64,000 nt of DNA, taken from NCBI GenBank assembly GCA_033980235.1, contig CM067059.1, forward strand, positions 9,741,809 to 9,805,808, written 5' to 3'. The position numbers and the translations under genes were made by a program. This DNA is from Diadema setosum (lineage: Eukaryota > Echinodermata > Echinoidea > Diadematoida > Diadematidae). Shown here one piece after another: positions 22,355-34,149 of this stretch. The notes under the pieces are model-generated. The model saw only the letters and a program-made list of their open reading frames with translations, was not told the origin of the DNA and ran no database searches. Numbering within the stretch: the stretch's first letter is position 1; the number at the start of each line of letters is the position of its first letter.

Positions 22355-22395
22355 TTGTTGCATGCTGGTCAGTATTTATGGCCAGCATGCAACAA
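22355..22395. repeat. Perfect 14-bp hairpin
   Basis: TTGTTGCATGCTGG and its exact complement are separated by 13 bases (TCAGTATTTATGG). This is a short stem-loop of unknown role. Confidence 0.85.
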
Positions 22396-22589
22396 TTTTC
22401 GGCAAGTTTCAAAAGAGAGCAAATTGTAAAATCCTTTTTCAGCAAATTGTTGAAGAGTTACAATAACTCAGTGGAAATGGATACAATATTAACTATGACT
22501 GTATCAATGGCATGGTAAAACAAAAAAGGGTAAGGAATTGCAGTTTTATAATCTACAAAACTATATGTTCTTAAATGTATTTGTACCAT

Positions 22590-22825
22590 CAGACAACGGG
22601 ATCCTGTAAAACCCCAAACATTCATGGCATGAAACTTCCGCAAATTGGAGCTGGCGGCCTTTTTGCAGCATGAAACTTTCATGAATTGCCACTGGCATTC
22701 GATGTATAGAATTGGGGGGGGGGGGGGACAACAACTTTGAGAGCATTTCACTTGCATGAATCTTGGCTCCTCATGAAATTTGTGAAACATTTCATGCATG
22801 GGAAAATTTCTGGTTTTACAGTAGT
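22590..22825. repeat. Dispersed repeat, family E, copy 2
   Basis: Same repeat as 7235-7475 in the same orientation, interrupted by a poly-G run near 22713-22728. Shared blocks are AACTTCCGCAAATTGGAGC, GAATTGCCACTGGCATTC and GAAAATTTCTGGTTTTACAG. Confidence 0.7.
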
Positions 22826-24749
22826 TGTGGGGCAGCAGCATCACTGCTTTGAATCTCATATGAATACTGTGGTTATGACCCATATTTTGGTGTCATCACA
22901 ATACAACAGTACAGGTACTTCATGTTTTATTTCCAACTTTAATGATATTTCTACTTTCAATTGGTTTGTTTTTTACTCCATTTCTTAGTGTCAGCGTGAA
23001 CATGGAGTGGCATTTCAATTTAGAAGAATGTCTTCTTGGCTAGGTCCCAGGGGTCAATGCCAACACCCTCTAAAACCTGAAACTCCCCTCCCCCAGCGAA
23101 GAAAAAACAATAGTTTTGTGCACTACAACAGTGATGTTGAATGTAATCACACCCTATCATACTGTGTTGAAGTTATCACTTCTAATCTTTTTTTTCTTTT
23201 TTCTTTTTTTGAGAAAGAGACATGCTCACATATTCTTGATGCTATCAGCAGCATGTACATGTGTGTGTGTGTATGAAGACTTCACAAACATGAGCAATGG
23301 GTGGGAATTATAAATCTTATTATAAAGTTACATGTAAAAGAAGTATGGAAATACAGAGGACTTTTTCATGAGAAGTACCAAGCCCGGTGCACCCATTATA
23401 AGTGCCTCTAGCAGCTTGAATTTGACAGTGTGCAGAAACACTACCACAGCTGGAGGCTTTGCTGGTTTACTAGCCATGCTAAACTTGATTATGCTTTTTA
23501 GCTGTGTGGAAGCTACTTTCCATTGCCAAGTTACTCAGATACTTTCAGAACCTCAGCACTATTCACAAATGTTTTCCTTTGGTCTACAACAATGTTCAAA
23601 ACATTACCTTGGGTACATGTTACTAGTACTCTGTCTCATGTTTGAACATGTGGATTTGTCTCTCACAAACATTGATCAGTATCTTGGCAATAGAACAGCT
23701 GTAATATACATCAGTGACTGCAGCTGTTTGGCGATTTGGGTCTTCAAGTCAGTACCCCATCAAAACAGCTTGAGATCCCGCTTTCAAAGTCAGACTTCAA
23801 TGATCACTGATCGTAGCTGAGAATGCAAGCTATTATTCACGGTGTGCTGAAAACAAAGTGTGGGAGAAATAACTGGGAAGCTACCAGTTCTATCTTCACT
23901 ACAATGTGTAAAACTACACTCCTACCAGATCGGCTCTGCATGAATTATACTGCAAGGGTGTAGTGGCCTGTTCTCATATCGAGGGCAACTTTGGAAACAC
24001 AAGACACAAACAATTCTCACGACTGGGTGCTCTTTCGTTTGCACTCCAAACCTTGGCCAGGCGCCAATTACGATGAATCGATGACAAGCTGACGGTAGGT
24101 GTATTGAAAGCAGGAAAGAGAAAGCAAGAGAGACTGCAATATCAGGATTTAGTGGGGGCATCCTCTCAGGTCACACCGCCTTTGGAGAAGAAATATCATT
24201 CCTCAGACGAACAGATAATGCCAGAAAAGCTGAAAACAAGCTCAAGACCTGCAAATAGTCTCTGATTAGGATTCTCTGTAATGGACCGCAATGTCGTTTC
24301 GGTCGACCAATTCAAATTTTTGAAGTTTATCTTACCTTGGAGAGTAATCATTTCTCTACCTAACCTGTACTGTCAAAATTTGTTGACTTAAAACAATACC
24401 TGGTACCGAAAGCAAGATATTAGCAGTTTTTCTGGACCGTTGTTTGTTTGTTTGTTTTTCGACAGGCACTGCCTTCACTGGGAAATAAAATACTAGTATG
24501 TTTTTGTTTTCTGCACAGCACACCTGAGTAATCGTATTTATTTAAATCCTCTTTTCTCCCTTTTAATAAGAAACTGCACCTAACTCTTCTTTATTTCAAT
24601 CATTTTTGAATGGGTTAGGATGGTCTGCTTTCAATAAGTTAAAGATTTCAAAGAGGTTACTCTTTCAAACGGTATTGGGAGGTTGAAATTCATTTTGGTA
24701 TACTTTTCTTCGTTCCTTTTTTTTTTGGGGGGGGGGTACATAAACTCCT
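22826..24749. other. Non-coding sequence with one unexplained 150-codon ORF
   Basis: A plus-strand frame (23368-23820) of 150 codons has no recognisable domain and no convincing splice sites. Its translation is rich in Cys and Leu with one possible hydrophobic segment (GLLAMLNLIMLFSC). The rest shows only poly-T and poly-G runs (24716-24737). Confidence 0.35.
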
Positions 24750-25175
24750 GTCACAACAACAAATCAACACTCTACAACGTCTTCAAAACTCTGCTGCAAG
24801 ATTACTGACCTATAGTAGGAAACTGCTCATATTACGCCAGTGTTATGTTCTCTCCATTGGCTTCCTGTTGAAAAGCAAATTGTTTTCAAAATTGTTCTTT
24901 TTGTGTATCATGTGGTTCAACTGCACCCAAGTATCTTCAGAATTCTTTGCATTGTTATAACCCTCCTCGCAGACTTCGATCATCTAGTTTTTTTTTACAT
25001 TTCAGATACCTAAAGATAAGCATTCATGAGGAACTTGTTCTTTTTCCCACAATGGACCAAAGGTTTGGAATGATATCCCTGTCACTGCTCACTAGTCATC
25101 CTCAGTGGAATCACTGTACATCACATAAAACATCTCTAAAAACATTTCTGATTAATATGTTGTAGGGAAAAAAAA
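24750..25175 (+). pseudogene. Degenerate LINE retrotransposon 3' part (reverse transcriptase C-terminal region)
   Basis: Translated across frameshifts, the stretch gives the typical end of a non-LTR retrotransposon ORF2. Fragments are LQNSAARLLTYSRK, then VLCSLHWLPVEKQIVFKIV, then a FVYHVV stretch, a Pro/Leu-rich linker, and FSHNGPKVWNDIPV with a following SLKTFL. That order (Q.LQN.AARL, H..LHWLPV..RI.FK, PKLWN.LP, FK..LK) is the thumb and carboxyl region of CR1/L2/Jockey-like reverse transcriptases (established family pattern). There are stops and frameshifts, and the upstream polymerase core is absent, so it is a 5'-truncated dead copy. Confidence 0.7.
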
Positions 25176-26939
25176 GTGAAGATGTCATACATTTCTTTCT
25201 TCTTCTTCTTCTTCCTTTTCTTAAAAGGTAGGGAATCCCATTTGCATGCCTTAAATGAAGAGTTGTATAAACACAGTGGTATGTTGAAGAGAGTATCATT
25301 TTAGAAACTCCCATAAAGTATTGAAAGTAGAATGTAACATTTAGAACATTTTTATTGACCATTAGATTTTGAATTGAATTCTTTTCGGGGCGCACCGTAA
25401 ATTCCAGTTCATTACTAGGCTACCTTTGCAGACCCATGCACTGCATGTGTGTCCATCATGTATATTTTGTGAATAAAGTTCATCAAAACTTACAAACATT
25501 TCTATATACATTCTTGCCACACACTATATGTTATTACATCAGCTCTTATACTTTTAGATTTGTGTTTATAGATAAAAAATACAGAAGACTGCAACAAAAA
25601 GGCTTAAGTGTGGCTGCCACACAGAACTACTGAGTAGTTGAGTTTTGTGCATTATTCAAATTGTAGATAACTGTTGACTTCCAAATTTCTAAGCAGTGGC
25701 CTAAACAAGTCCCCTGAGGTTCATATTTAATGTTTTGCTGCATTTTGGGAGTTCTGTAAAAGGTATCCCCTACCTTTAACCTTAAAGCCTAAACGTGCCA
25801 TAAGCCTCTTTTTGATGGATTGTTGCGCTATAGAAGTATACACTATGATTATTATCATTATTATTACTTTTTGTGGGATTAGAGCTAGGTGGGCACAATT
25901 ACACTTTCAAAACTGATATCTTAAATGTTTTTATACAGAATGCACAGCAGACATGGCTCACACATTTCAATATCAGCTGATCAATAAATAACTATAACAT
26001 AAGGGATACTGAATAAATATTGTTCAAATCCATGGAGGAATTAGAGGAAATAAATGTAACACAGGAAATATCAGCATTTGAGATATAGGGCAGCCTAATA
26101 TCAATCAAAGCAATTGCTTTCCGAGTTCCCAACCCCTGGAGTTCAGTCATGGTAGTGCATTTCTAAAGTTAGTTCTTCTATTCTTGTCGTAACTCGTATC
26201 AAGGAGTTTAGAAACCAGACCAGGTCTAGAATTACATGTATTGTTTATATTCAAAACTGGTACTGGTCGGCTGCATTGATGATTTCAGGAAACAATTTAA
26301 ACGATGCAATAACGCAGGCTACACTTTGTTTGTGTGTAGTATGATGGGGGGTTGTGTACCCGGACACTTAAGAAGTTGAGATTTAGATGAATTTTTCACA
26401 TTGCCATTCTCAATAAAAATATTCCAATACACAATGATGAGGTTCTGAAAATGATACTTAACAGTTCTTCCAAAGCAAAATGAACAAAATCAATTTTTGT
26501 CGTAATCAGAGAACTTAACTGAAACCCTTGCAAATATATTTTGAACGTTGTAGCCAGCCTCCGTGTATTGTCTATGGGAATGGATTAACACTGAAGTTTG
26601 TTGTTTCTGACTTAAACACGCGCACAAGTTTCACATCGCGCGTGATAGAATATTGCGCACTTCTTCTGGTTGACAAATCATGAAACAAATCGCCGAATTC
26701 TGCTTTGGAGAAGTTACCTAAAAAATTGGTATAAAATATTTATTCAATAGCCATTGTATTGTATGCTTATTTTATGGGATTTTATTGTGTTTGTGGAAGA
26801 AAATTTTTAGTCCGGTCCCACAACTTGTCCGGTCCGACCACGTATAGTGATATATCACCTACGGTGTCTATGGCTGTGACACGTAACACTGTACCTTCTT
26901 GACTTAGCTCACTGTTAAAAAATGAGTGTTACCATCAAG
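25176..26939. other. Non-coding sequence with a probable retroposon tail
   Basis: At about 25800-25872 the sequence reads GTTGCGCTATAGAAGTATAC followed by ATTATTATCATTATTATTA, the usual look of a LINE or SINE 3' tail. A (TTC)n run lies near 25195-25219. No gene was recognised. Confidence 0.4.
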
Positions 26940-27002
26940 ACTGTATTGTAGTGTTAGTGTTGCTGTTAGTGTTAGTGTCAACTGTTGTTAATGGTTGTTA
27001 CG
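26940..27002. repeat. GTTAGT-type simple repeat
   Basis: Imperfect tandem GTTAGTGTT units (GTGTTAGTGTTGCTGTTAGT and following) span about 60 bp just upstream of the G+C-rich ORF island. Confidence 0.7.
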
Positions 27003-27110
27003 CTTGTTGTTAGGACGTAGAATATTCTATTATATAAACGACTGTCTTAACATTCTTACCAGACATTCGGTGTCAAAAAATATTGATGTCCTCTGCAAAG
27101 ATTCCCTCGG

Positions 27111-27482
27111 ATGGCTGCTTTTTGGTTCTTTTCCCGGGTTGTTTTCCGCAGATGCGGTAAGATTATTAACACAATCAATACTATCCGTTCGTCTCGCGTC
27201 CGTCACTGTTCGAGAAACAGTTCAGCGGAACACGACCGCACTTGTGCAGGATCCGGTCCTAGGGTCGCTGGCTCAGCCGAAGCTAAGGCGTTCGAAACAG
27301 TCAGTAATCGGCTCGCGAGCGCGATGGGATTCCCTTCCACGTCTTCGCATCTCAAGCACTCGTCTAAACCTTTCTACGACCTTACATCGATAGAACACAC
27401 ATCAGATACCAATATGTATCTGCCCACCAGCACAGGATATACTTGTAGACTACTCTTCTTGTTAACTATACACATAACTTGA
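27111..27482 (+). CDS. Possible 5' exon of unknown gene in a G+C-rich island
   Basis: A patch of about 300 bp, much richer in G+C and CpG than its surroundings, holds an ATG-initiated frame of 123 codons. The N-terminus (MAAFWFFSRVVFRRCG) is hydrophobic then arginine-rich and free of acidic residues, which would suit a mitochondrial presequence. A good donor (GATGCG|GTAAGA) lies within the frame near 27164, so the first exon could end there. A second frame starting at 26995 is also open through the region. The protein is not recognised. A CpG-rich promoter or first exon and a fragment of an old transposon are both possible. Confidence 0.2.
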   Translation: MAAFWFFSRVVFRRCGKIINTINTIRSSRVRHCSRNSSAEHDRTCAGSGPRVAGSAEAKAFETVSNRLASAMGFPSTSSHLKHSSKPFYDLTSIEHTSDTNMYLPTSTGYTCRLLFLLTIHIT

Positions 27483-28834
27483 CAGGGATCATGGACGTCC
27501 TTTGTTTCCAGATAATTGAGCAGACGAAGCATACGACATCATGTTGCCATCATTCAGCGTGCTACAGACTTTAAAACGAATTTGCACCGTAGCTGGCGCG
27601 CTTCACTAATTGGGCATCAAATCGAATCTTCAAGCGATCGGGCGTTTCGACGTATTTTAAAGCTTCCATTCTGAATGCAATTAATTTCATACACCCTGCA
27701 AAAATGAGTCTAGAATGCTCTTTCCGACTACGTACTTTCCATGTTTTATTTCAAACATCAAACCCTCACTATTTTCCCATATTACTGTGGCTTTCTGGGT
27801 TGATTGGAGCAGCCAGTGTTTGCCCATATCGTGAGGAAAAGGAGCGCTGATTACATTTGAAATATTCCTCCAACAATGTTCATGACTATCACAATTTTTT
27901 ACAATTGAAAAGTTTGTTTTCAAAACCCCGATAAGTCCATTTTTAAAGATTTTGAGTTACGGTGTCTGTGATAAAGTACAAAATAATACCTTTTAAATGA
28001 TATATTGGTCACTACATATAAAGGTACACTTTTGAAATTATGGTCAAAAGAAGCACAAATTTTCTTATTATTCTCTTTATTTTTCCTGACCTTTAATCGC
28101 AGATATTTCCATTTGGCAAATATGGACTTATCGGTTTTTGAGAACAAACTCTTCAATTCTGGAAAACGTGCATACCATCGTCTGACTAAATGACGGCTGA
28201 AATCGAGATCCTCAATGCATTCTGTAAACAAAAGTCATATTTTCATTCAGTATGAATGTACGCGTGAAGATATAGTGGAAGGATGTTGTAGATGGCAATC
28301 AATTTACATCAATATGTAACAGTTTTAAAGTTGATGCCTTAAGATTTGGAATAATTAGGCTCGATAAAATTGGTCGCTGACCCAGTATGAAAGGATTATT
28401 AAATATTTTCAGAGATAAATCATGGAATCTCTAAAATCTCCATCACAATAAGTAATTCTGGTATGTATATATATTATACATGTATATAACCATACAGTGG
28501 AGAGAGTGAAGAAAGGTATACAAGTAAGGATGGTGCAAGGATGAAAAATATATATATAGAGAGAGAACAAAAGGAAAGACACAAAAAGATCAGATAATTT
28601 TAGAGAGTTGCAAATTATTTTACTGGAAGAGTTTAAAAGAAGCCATTCACACTATGGAGTTACACACATTCGAGTCACAGTATTATTATTGCTTGTTTGT
28701 TTGTCTTTTGCTTTATTGTTTGTTTTGTTTTGTTGTTGTTTTTTGTTGGGAAGCTGGGAGTGAAATCCACTGGTCAGGACAAAAAACTGCAAATAGCATG
28801 TTATGTGTGATCTAGTTGGCTATATGTCTTGACA
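27483..28834. other. Non-coding sequence
   Basis: Only short TA and TTG-rich runs (28538-28556, 28680-28750). No gene or element was recognised. Confidence 0.4.
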
Positions 28835-29180
28835 TACACACACACAAACACAAACACTCGTACACACACACAATATGAATATGTATACATAATACGAAGA
28901 GTTTTATCGCAAAATGAGCTAACTCCTTTCTTGTTGAGATATTTGTGATTAAAGCTGAAAACACAAAGAAAATGATAAGAAAACACATGACATTTTTTAT
29001 CATAACTTCTAGAATATTCCTTGTTATGTTAAACTGGAAAGGTTTAATTTTGCCCTATCTGATGATGGATTTACTTTGAAATGTTTAAAAATGGCGCTAA
29101 GCTCATTTTGCGATAAAACTCTTCATACATTGTACAGTATATACACGATAGTGTTCATGTGTTTGTGTGTGCCTGTGTCT
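28835..29180. repeat. Inverted repeat with arms of about 90 bp
   Basis: The left arm (about 28835-28925) contains GAGTTTTATCGCAAAATGAG and a GT/CA-rich part. The right arm (about 29095-29180) carries its inverted form, CTCATTTTGCGATAAAACTC, followed by GTGTTTGTGTG. The spacer is about 170 bp. It is probably a fold-back MITE; the outermost ends lie in CA/GT repeats and are not sharply defined. Confidence 0.65.
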
Positions 29181-29520
29181 GTGTCTACTACAATACAGCC
29201 TGTAATTACTAACTTTGCACACAAGTGCAGCCATAGCAAATTATTGTCTGTTGTGCTGGCCTTGACTGCCAAAAGCACAACGATCAATGTGAATGGTAAT
29301 TCCAAGGTATTACCACACACGAGACTGCTTGTGGCAGTTTTCTTCCTTTTTTTTTTTTTCACTCACAATCAGTTTCTGTACTTATCTCCGTTCCTATGAA
29401 TTCTAGGAACAAGATGCGATGAGACTCAACCTTGCCTATCATCACCACCTTTCCCCATTTTCCTTTGGTCCTTAAAGTGTGTTCATTTTTTTTTTTCCTC
29501 CTCCTGAATAAAATCACGGG

Positions 29521-29611
29521 TTAACCCATTGAGGACAGACTGATTTTGCTACAAGATGCATTTGCCATAGACACCTGCCTGAGCATACCCGGGACTTGTC
29601 CTCAACAGGCA
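29521..29611. mobile_element. TTAA-type short element, family C (reverse orientation)
   Basis: It starts TTAACCCATTGAGGACAG and continues as the reverse complement of 13273-13365 (ATTTTGCTACAAGATGCATT, CCATAGACACCTGCC, CCCGGGACTTGTCCTCAA). The right terminus has lost the TTAA. Confidence 0.7.
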
Positions 29612-29673
29612 AAGAACTTTTACACACAGTGTTGTGCGTATCTAAAATACTGTTCCCTTGCCCACAAGCTTAC

Positions 29674-29811
29674 CCACAATCTTATCCAGTGGAATTAGTT
29701 GCCATGCCTCTGCACACTGAAGGCGGATGTGCTTCCAAAGTTTGGCAACACGCTCAACACAGCTCTGCATATCTCTGTAAAGTGTTTCTCCCTGAAGTGT
29801 CAGGAAATCAT
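29674..29811 (-). CDS. Probable internal coding exon of unknown gene
   Basis: On the minus strand, 138 bp lie between an acceptor (GTCGTAGCAG|ATGATTTC) and a strong donor (ATTGTGG|GTAAGC), open throughout. The peptide looks like a genuine globular helical segment: it begins DFLTLQGETLYRDMQSC, continues with VAKLWKHIRLQC and ends AWQLIPLDKIV. It has charged and hydrophobic residues in helical spacing and no low-complexity tract. The phases are 1 in and 1 out. I do not recognise the family. No neighbouring exon could be joined with confidence; 19318-19578 is a possible downstream partner but that is speculative. Confidence 0.4.
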
Positions 29812-30010
29812 CTGCTACGACAGTCGCAGTGTACAAAGTTAAAATTACAACCAGTGGTTTGGAAGCTGCTACATATTCCTTGTCTCAAGGCCAAAAAAGG
29901 GCCTATTGTGTATCTAAATGTCCCCATGTGAGACTTACGACTTCTACTGAGAAATAGCCAACTATGAAATGCATGCTTTAAATTCAACTTTACGTTCAAA
30001 ACAAAGTCAC

Positions 30011-30090
30011 TTAACCCATTTCCTATGGGAACCTCGTGGCCTGCGTATTAAGTCTATGGACATTTCAGCATTCAGTGTGGAACGGGTTAA
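30011..30090. mobile_element. 80-bp TTAA-flanked inverted-repeat element
   Basis: TTAACCCATT at left and AACGGGTTAA at right bound a short interior unlike family C. TTAA lies at both ends. Confidence 0.6.
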
Positions 30091-31681
30091 GATGACTGGC
30101 TCTTGTCTGAGTACAGCTCCATACATATTTCATTCCAAGGCAAATCTCAGTTTTGACATTTCTTTTAAAGCAGGACATATTCTCACTGATCCTTTCAATA
30201 TGAAGTGTATCATGACATTTTTTTACAAGTCCTATTCTTTCAATATTGTCAATGTCAATAAAGCAAGAAATTCCTCTCCAACTAAACCTATTGCACACAA
30301 AAAGAAATAACAGACAATGAAAACAAAATGGATGACTTATTCAACAAAACTCTCAATACCGCTGACTCATGAATCTACTAAGTGACTGTCATAATCTATT
30401 ACAGCCAAGACTGCAAAGGAAAAAAACAAGGAACACACATATCGAACAAACTTTGAAGATTCAAAAACAAAAAAGGTTTATTTAAACCAGCAACATCTTA
30501 GACAAAATTTCAGCGGTATTCCATACATTGTGAAATTTCTATAAATAAGTATTCCAAAGAAACATAAGAAAACGGAATATCAATGCTGAACCATTTTCCC
30601 AACTGGCAAATAATTTTACGCTCTGTATTCAGAGGACGTTTGCTAATCAGGAAAAAAGCTCATACATGATTATTCCACAACATGCCTCATTAGTATCGGC
30701 AAACAACTATCCATTTTGTCTCTAACATTGTCCCATGACTCGGAGACCTTCATGAATGTTTAATCCTCTGGGGAGGTTATGAAGCCACAAAATGATTGCT
30801 ATATCCTCCATTCACACAAATAGTGAGCCATCCATCACAGAACTGCTTCAGCATGTTGCTCATACACCAAATTGTTGTTTTTTTTTTTTTCTTTCAACCT
30901 TTACTATGCTTTTTCCACCAATTGGCATATTATTACAAATTGGAGGGCTTTTTTTGTGAATAGGCTTGGGTGTCTTGACTTAATTACCGCTGAATAGAGA
31001 TTATCTAATCCTCTGTAATCCCTATTGTGTCACCATGGCCTTTGTGTTAAATTGAGGGGCAGTGTTACACCTGACTAGGCTTGACAACTTGAACCTTGGA
31101 TCAAGTTTGTAGGAACCTGCTGAATGCTGATGAAAAGAATGGCTAGTTACAGGTAAGTGTCCGAACACATAAAGGGTGAAGTTTGCCTCTCAAGAGAAAA
31201 CATCTCACCATAAAGCTGAATAAAGTGATATCATCCTCAAGATGATAATTTCTTACCCTCCGGACTTTGCCAGAGTACTTGTGTAAGATGGCTCAAGCAT
31301 TCAAAGGGCAAACTGGTTTGGAGGGGCACAAAAGCCAGTTGTATGAAATACAATATATCTGCCTTTTTATGCAAATGATTAACAATCAAGAAGGGTGTTG
31401 AAAGAGCAGCTAACACCCCACCAAAAAAAAAAAAAAAAAAAAAAAAGACGATGAAGAAGCCACATGATATGTCGGCAGATTCTATTTTTACGTAAACCAC
31501 ATGAGACATGCACAATTTATGCTACCTGACATTCATACTCGAAATATGTCACAATCAGGAACTAAATAAAGTTGAATACTGGTAAATACTGACTTACCCT
31601 GTTTAATAACCTCCAGCTTCATCTTGATAACACATTTACCTTCTTGCCTCATAGATGCTGTAATTTCCCATACAGTAAGTA
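30091..31681. other. Non-coding sequence with a dispersed repeat fragment
   Basis: About 31015-31185 shares TCCCTATTGTGTCA, TGGCCTT, a TTACACC.GA.T.GGCTTG block and a CATAAAG tail with 52205-52366, in the same orientation, so it is a dispersed repeat of unknown class. A poly-A run lies at 31424-31446. No gene was recognised. Confidence 0.45.
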
Positions 31682-32152
31682 CAGTTGAACCTCTCTTATC
31701 CGGCCTCCCTTTATCCGGATCTCTCTATTATACGGACGCAATCTCGCCGTGATTTTTTTTTTTTTTTTTTTTGATAATTACGGGAGGAAAGGGGGATTCC
31801 CAACTCCTTGAGAACTCCTACACAAACACACATGAATTACATATTACTTCCAACATTAACATACACCTCTAATACGATATATTTGGGGTCTGTTACTGAG
31901 TGTAACAAATGAAAAGGTTGCGGTATACACATTACTACATGTGGTACTACAATGGGCTACATCAGTACATGTGCATGTAACCGCAGCAGCGACCCCATAC
32001 GGACAAATACGTACTGTGTTACAGCGCCCCGCGACGAGGTTAATGTGTATGTATATGTACATGTATAAAGCATTGAGTCTCCCGTATCCGGCCAAATCCC
32101 TTATCCGGATGAGCCCCGGTCCCGACTTGTCCGGATACGAGAGGTTCAACTG
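31682..32152. mobile_element. 471-bp pogo/Tigger-like MITE
   Basis: The termini are inverted copies, CAGTTGAACCTCTC at left and GAGAGGTTCAACTG at right, each flanked by TA. Subterminal TTATCCGGAT and CCGTATCCGG-type words repeat on both sides. The CAGTTGAACC start and TA duplication are typical of pogo/Tigger-class Tc1-mariner relatives (family knowledge). A poly-T run sits at 31757-31772. No transposase is present. Confidence 0.8.
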
Positions 32153-32331
32153 TACATAGCATACCAGTATCCCATGGCCAATGAGTTAAATCCCTGTTGC
32201 ATTCGAAACCTATGCTGATACATCTACATCACAAGTAGATCCTCGATCTTTCTTCCAAGTGAATCAGCTGAGAATTTTTCATTGACAGGAGATTGAAACA
32301 AGGCTAAAGAAATGGACCAATATACAGGTAT

Positions 32332-32486
32332 GGACTGCTTATTGGGACATTATAGATATTATCAACCCGCCCCAGAGATCTCAACTCCATGCTATGACCC
32401 GTGGAGGCTTGCTCCGAAGGTCATAGCACAGAGTCGAAATCCCGAGGAGCAATAATATCAACAATGCCCCAAATAAAAGCAGTCCA
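32332..32486. mobile_element. Short inverted-repeat MITE (GGACTGCTTATTGGG ends)
   Basis: The left end GGACTGCTTATTGGGACATT pairs with the right end AATGCCCCAAATAAAAGCAG plus TCC. A CTATGACC...GGTCATAG hairpin with a GGAGGCTTGCTCC loop sits in the middle. Confidence 0.65.
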
Positions 32487-32849
32487 TGTCTGTTTTATAA
32501 ACCGAATATAACAAAATGACATTTTTACTTGGTTGATTGTCATCATACTACCCAGTTCACACAGCAGGTGCTGCCACGGACGTTTGCATGGCAATCGCAT
32601 TGGATGAGGGTCACCTCGTGCACTATGGAGGGCAAGCGCTTACACTACATGTAAACACATCCACATACGTAGCATGTACCTACAAAAACACAGGGCAGTT
32701 TAGTGCTATGAGGTGGTTAAGTACAATGGGGCACTTTGAGTGCTATGAGACTGCCAGTAATTGTTGAATTTATGCATCAGATTTTAACAATCAGAATAGA
32801 GGATTCACAAACGAGGTACAATTTGTCATACAATGTCTACCTCTCTCCA

Positions 32850-33040
32850 GATCAGGGCCCCGTTGCAAGAAAGTTGCAATCAATTGCGAATAATTGCCAA
32901 TTTTGAAACAACCATTCTGATTGGCTCAGGGTCTGCCCTATTAAGAAGACATGCATGCAACAATGATTTTGATTGGCCAGTGACAATCAGTTGCAAGTTG
33001 CGTTTAAACGTAAAGTTTCTAGCAACGGGGCCCAGATCTG
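32850..33040. mobile_element. MITE with GGGCCCCGTTGC ends
   Basis: The left end (GGGCCCCGTTGCAAGAAA) and right end (TTTCTAGCAACGGGGCCC) are inverted copies, flanked by near-identical CAGATC words. Internal GATTGGC and TTGCAA words are also inverted. It is a short non-coding element. Confidence 0.75.
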
Positions 33041-33520
33041 TAAAACACAAATTTTGATGTCATTTTTTTTTCTTTTTTTTTAAATGCTGCTACTAAAGTT
33101 TAATCATTTGCTGTTTCACTTTATATATTTGTCAATTTATTTGTTAATGATTATTTCTTGCAGAAATTCACATTGGGCAGGATGGTACACCATTAGCAAA
33201 GAAACATAATAAATTATTATAACATGATTCTGTTCTGTAAGTTTACAGGAGTTGATGAATCATGCTCTGAGCAAATGGTAAACCATGCAATAGTGAGAGA
33301 CTAGGGACAAAGATACTGTCATAAGTTACTATATTTGTGCAATACAATTGGTAGAATCTACTATGTTTAACAGTGTAGATTTAGGAAACCACTGCATTAC
33401 ATCAGTATAAAGAGACACAGGCAGTCTTGTATTTTAAGAAAAAAAAATTCTCTCCTTTGAGTTATCAACTCACAACTCTAAGTCAAAGCAAAATATAGAA
33501 ACCTTGCAAACATTTTGCTT

Positions 33521-34083
33521 TTAAAGGACAAGTTCACCTTCATTAACATAAGGATTGAGAGAATGTAGCAATATTAGTAGAATACATCATTGAAAGTTTG
33601 AGGAAAATTGGACAATCTGTTCAAAAGTTGTGAATTTTTGAAGTTTTTGTGCAGTCACCGCTGGATGAGAAGACTACTGCAGTGTATGATGTCACATGCC
33701 TACAAAAATATAAGGAAAATATAAAGAGAATTTCACAAAATTTCATCTTTTGAAAAAAGTATTCATTCCCTTGACTCGTTACTGACATATGTTATGGGTA
33801 ATATCATTCCCATTGCCTTTAGAGAGAGGCAAGTCAAGTGCTCTTTTATTATGCAAAAAAAGTGAAAATATGTTGAATTTTCTTTACATTTTCTTTTTTT
33901 TTTCTCATATGACATCACGAGCCTTAATAGTCTCCTCATCCAGTGGTTCCACCACAAAAATTTCAAAAATTCATAACTTTTGCATCGATTGTCCAATTTT
34001 CCTCAAACTTTCACTGATGTGTTCTACTAATATTGCTGTATTCTCACAATCCTTATGTTTATGAAGGTGAACTTGTCCTTTAA
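33521..34083. mobile_element. TTAA-flanked long-TIR MITE, family B, copy 1
   Basis: A 563-bp element with TTAA at both ends and long inverted arms. The left arm begins AGGACAAGTTCACCTTCAT; the right arm ends with its complement, ATGAAGGTGAACTTGTCCT. Farther in, the pairs CATAAGGATTGAGAGAAT / ATTCTCACAATCCTTATG and a GACAATCTGTTCAAAAG / CTTTTGCATCGATTGTC-type pair continue. Related copies are at 40519-41084 and 53658-54012. Its right edge is only 66 bp from the FAM98 stop codon. Confidence 0.85.
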
Positions 34084-34149
34084 TGGTTTCCACGTCTATT
34101 AGGGTATACTTGCAGGCATATTGTTGTAAACATATGATTGTAATTTTGT

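Noticed and set aside
23368..23820. 150-codon plus-strand ORF
   Set aside because: No domain, no splice context and unremarkable composition. The length is possible by chance in one frame over 64 kb, so it is listed only within a gap entry.
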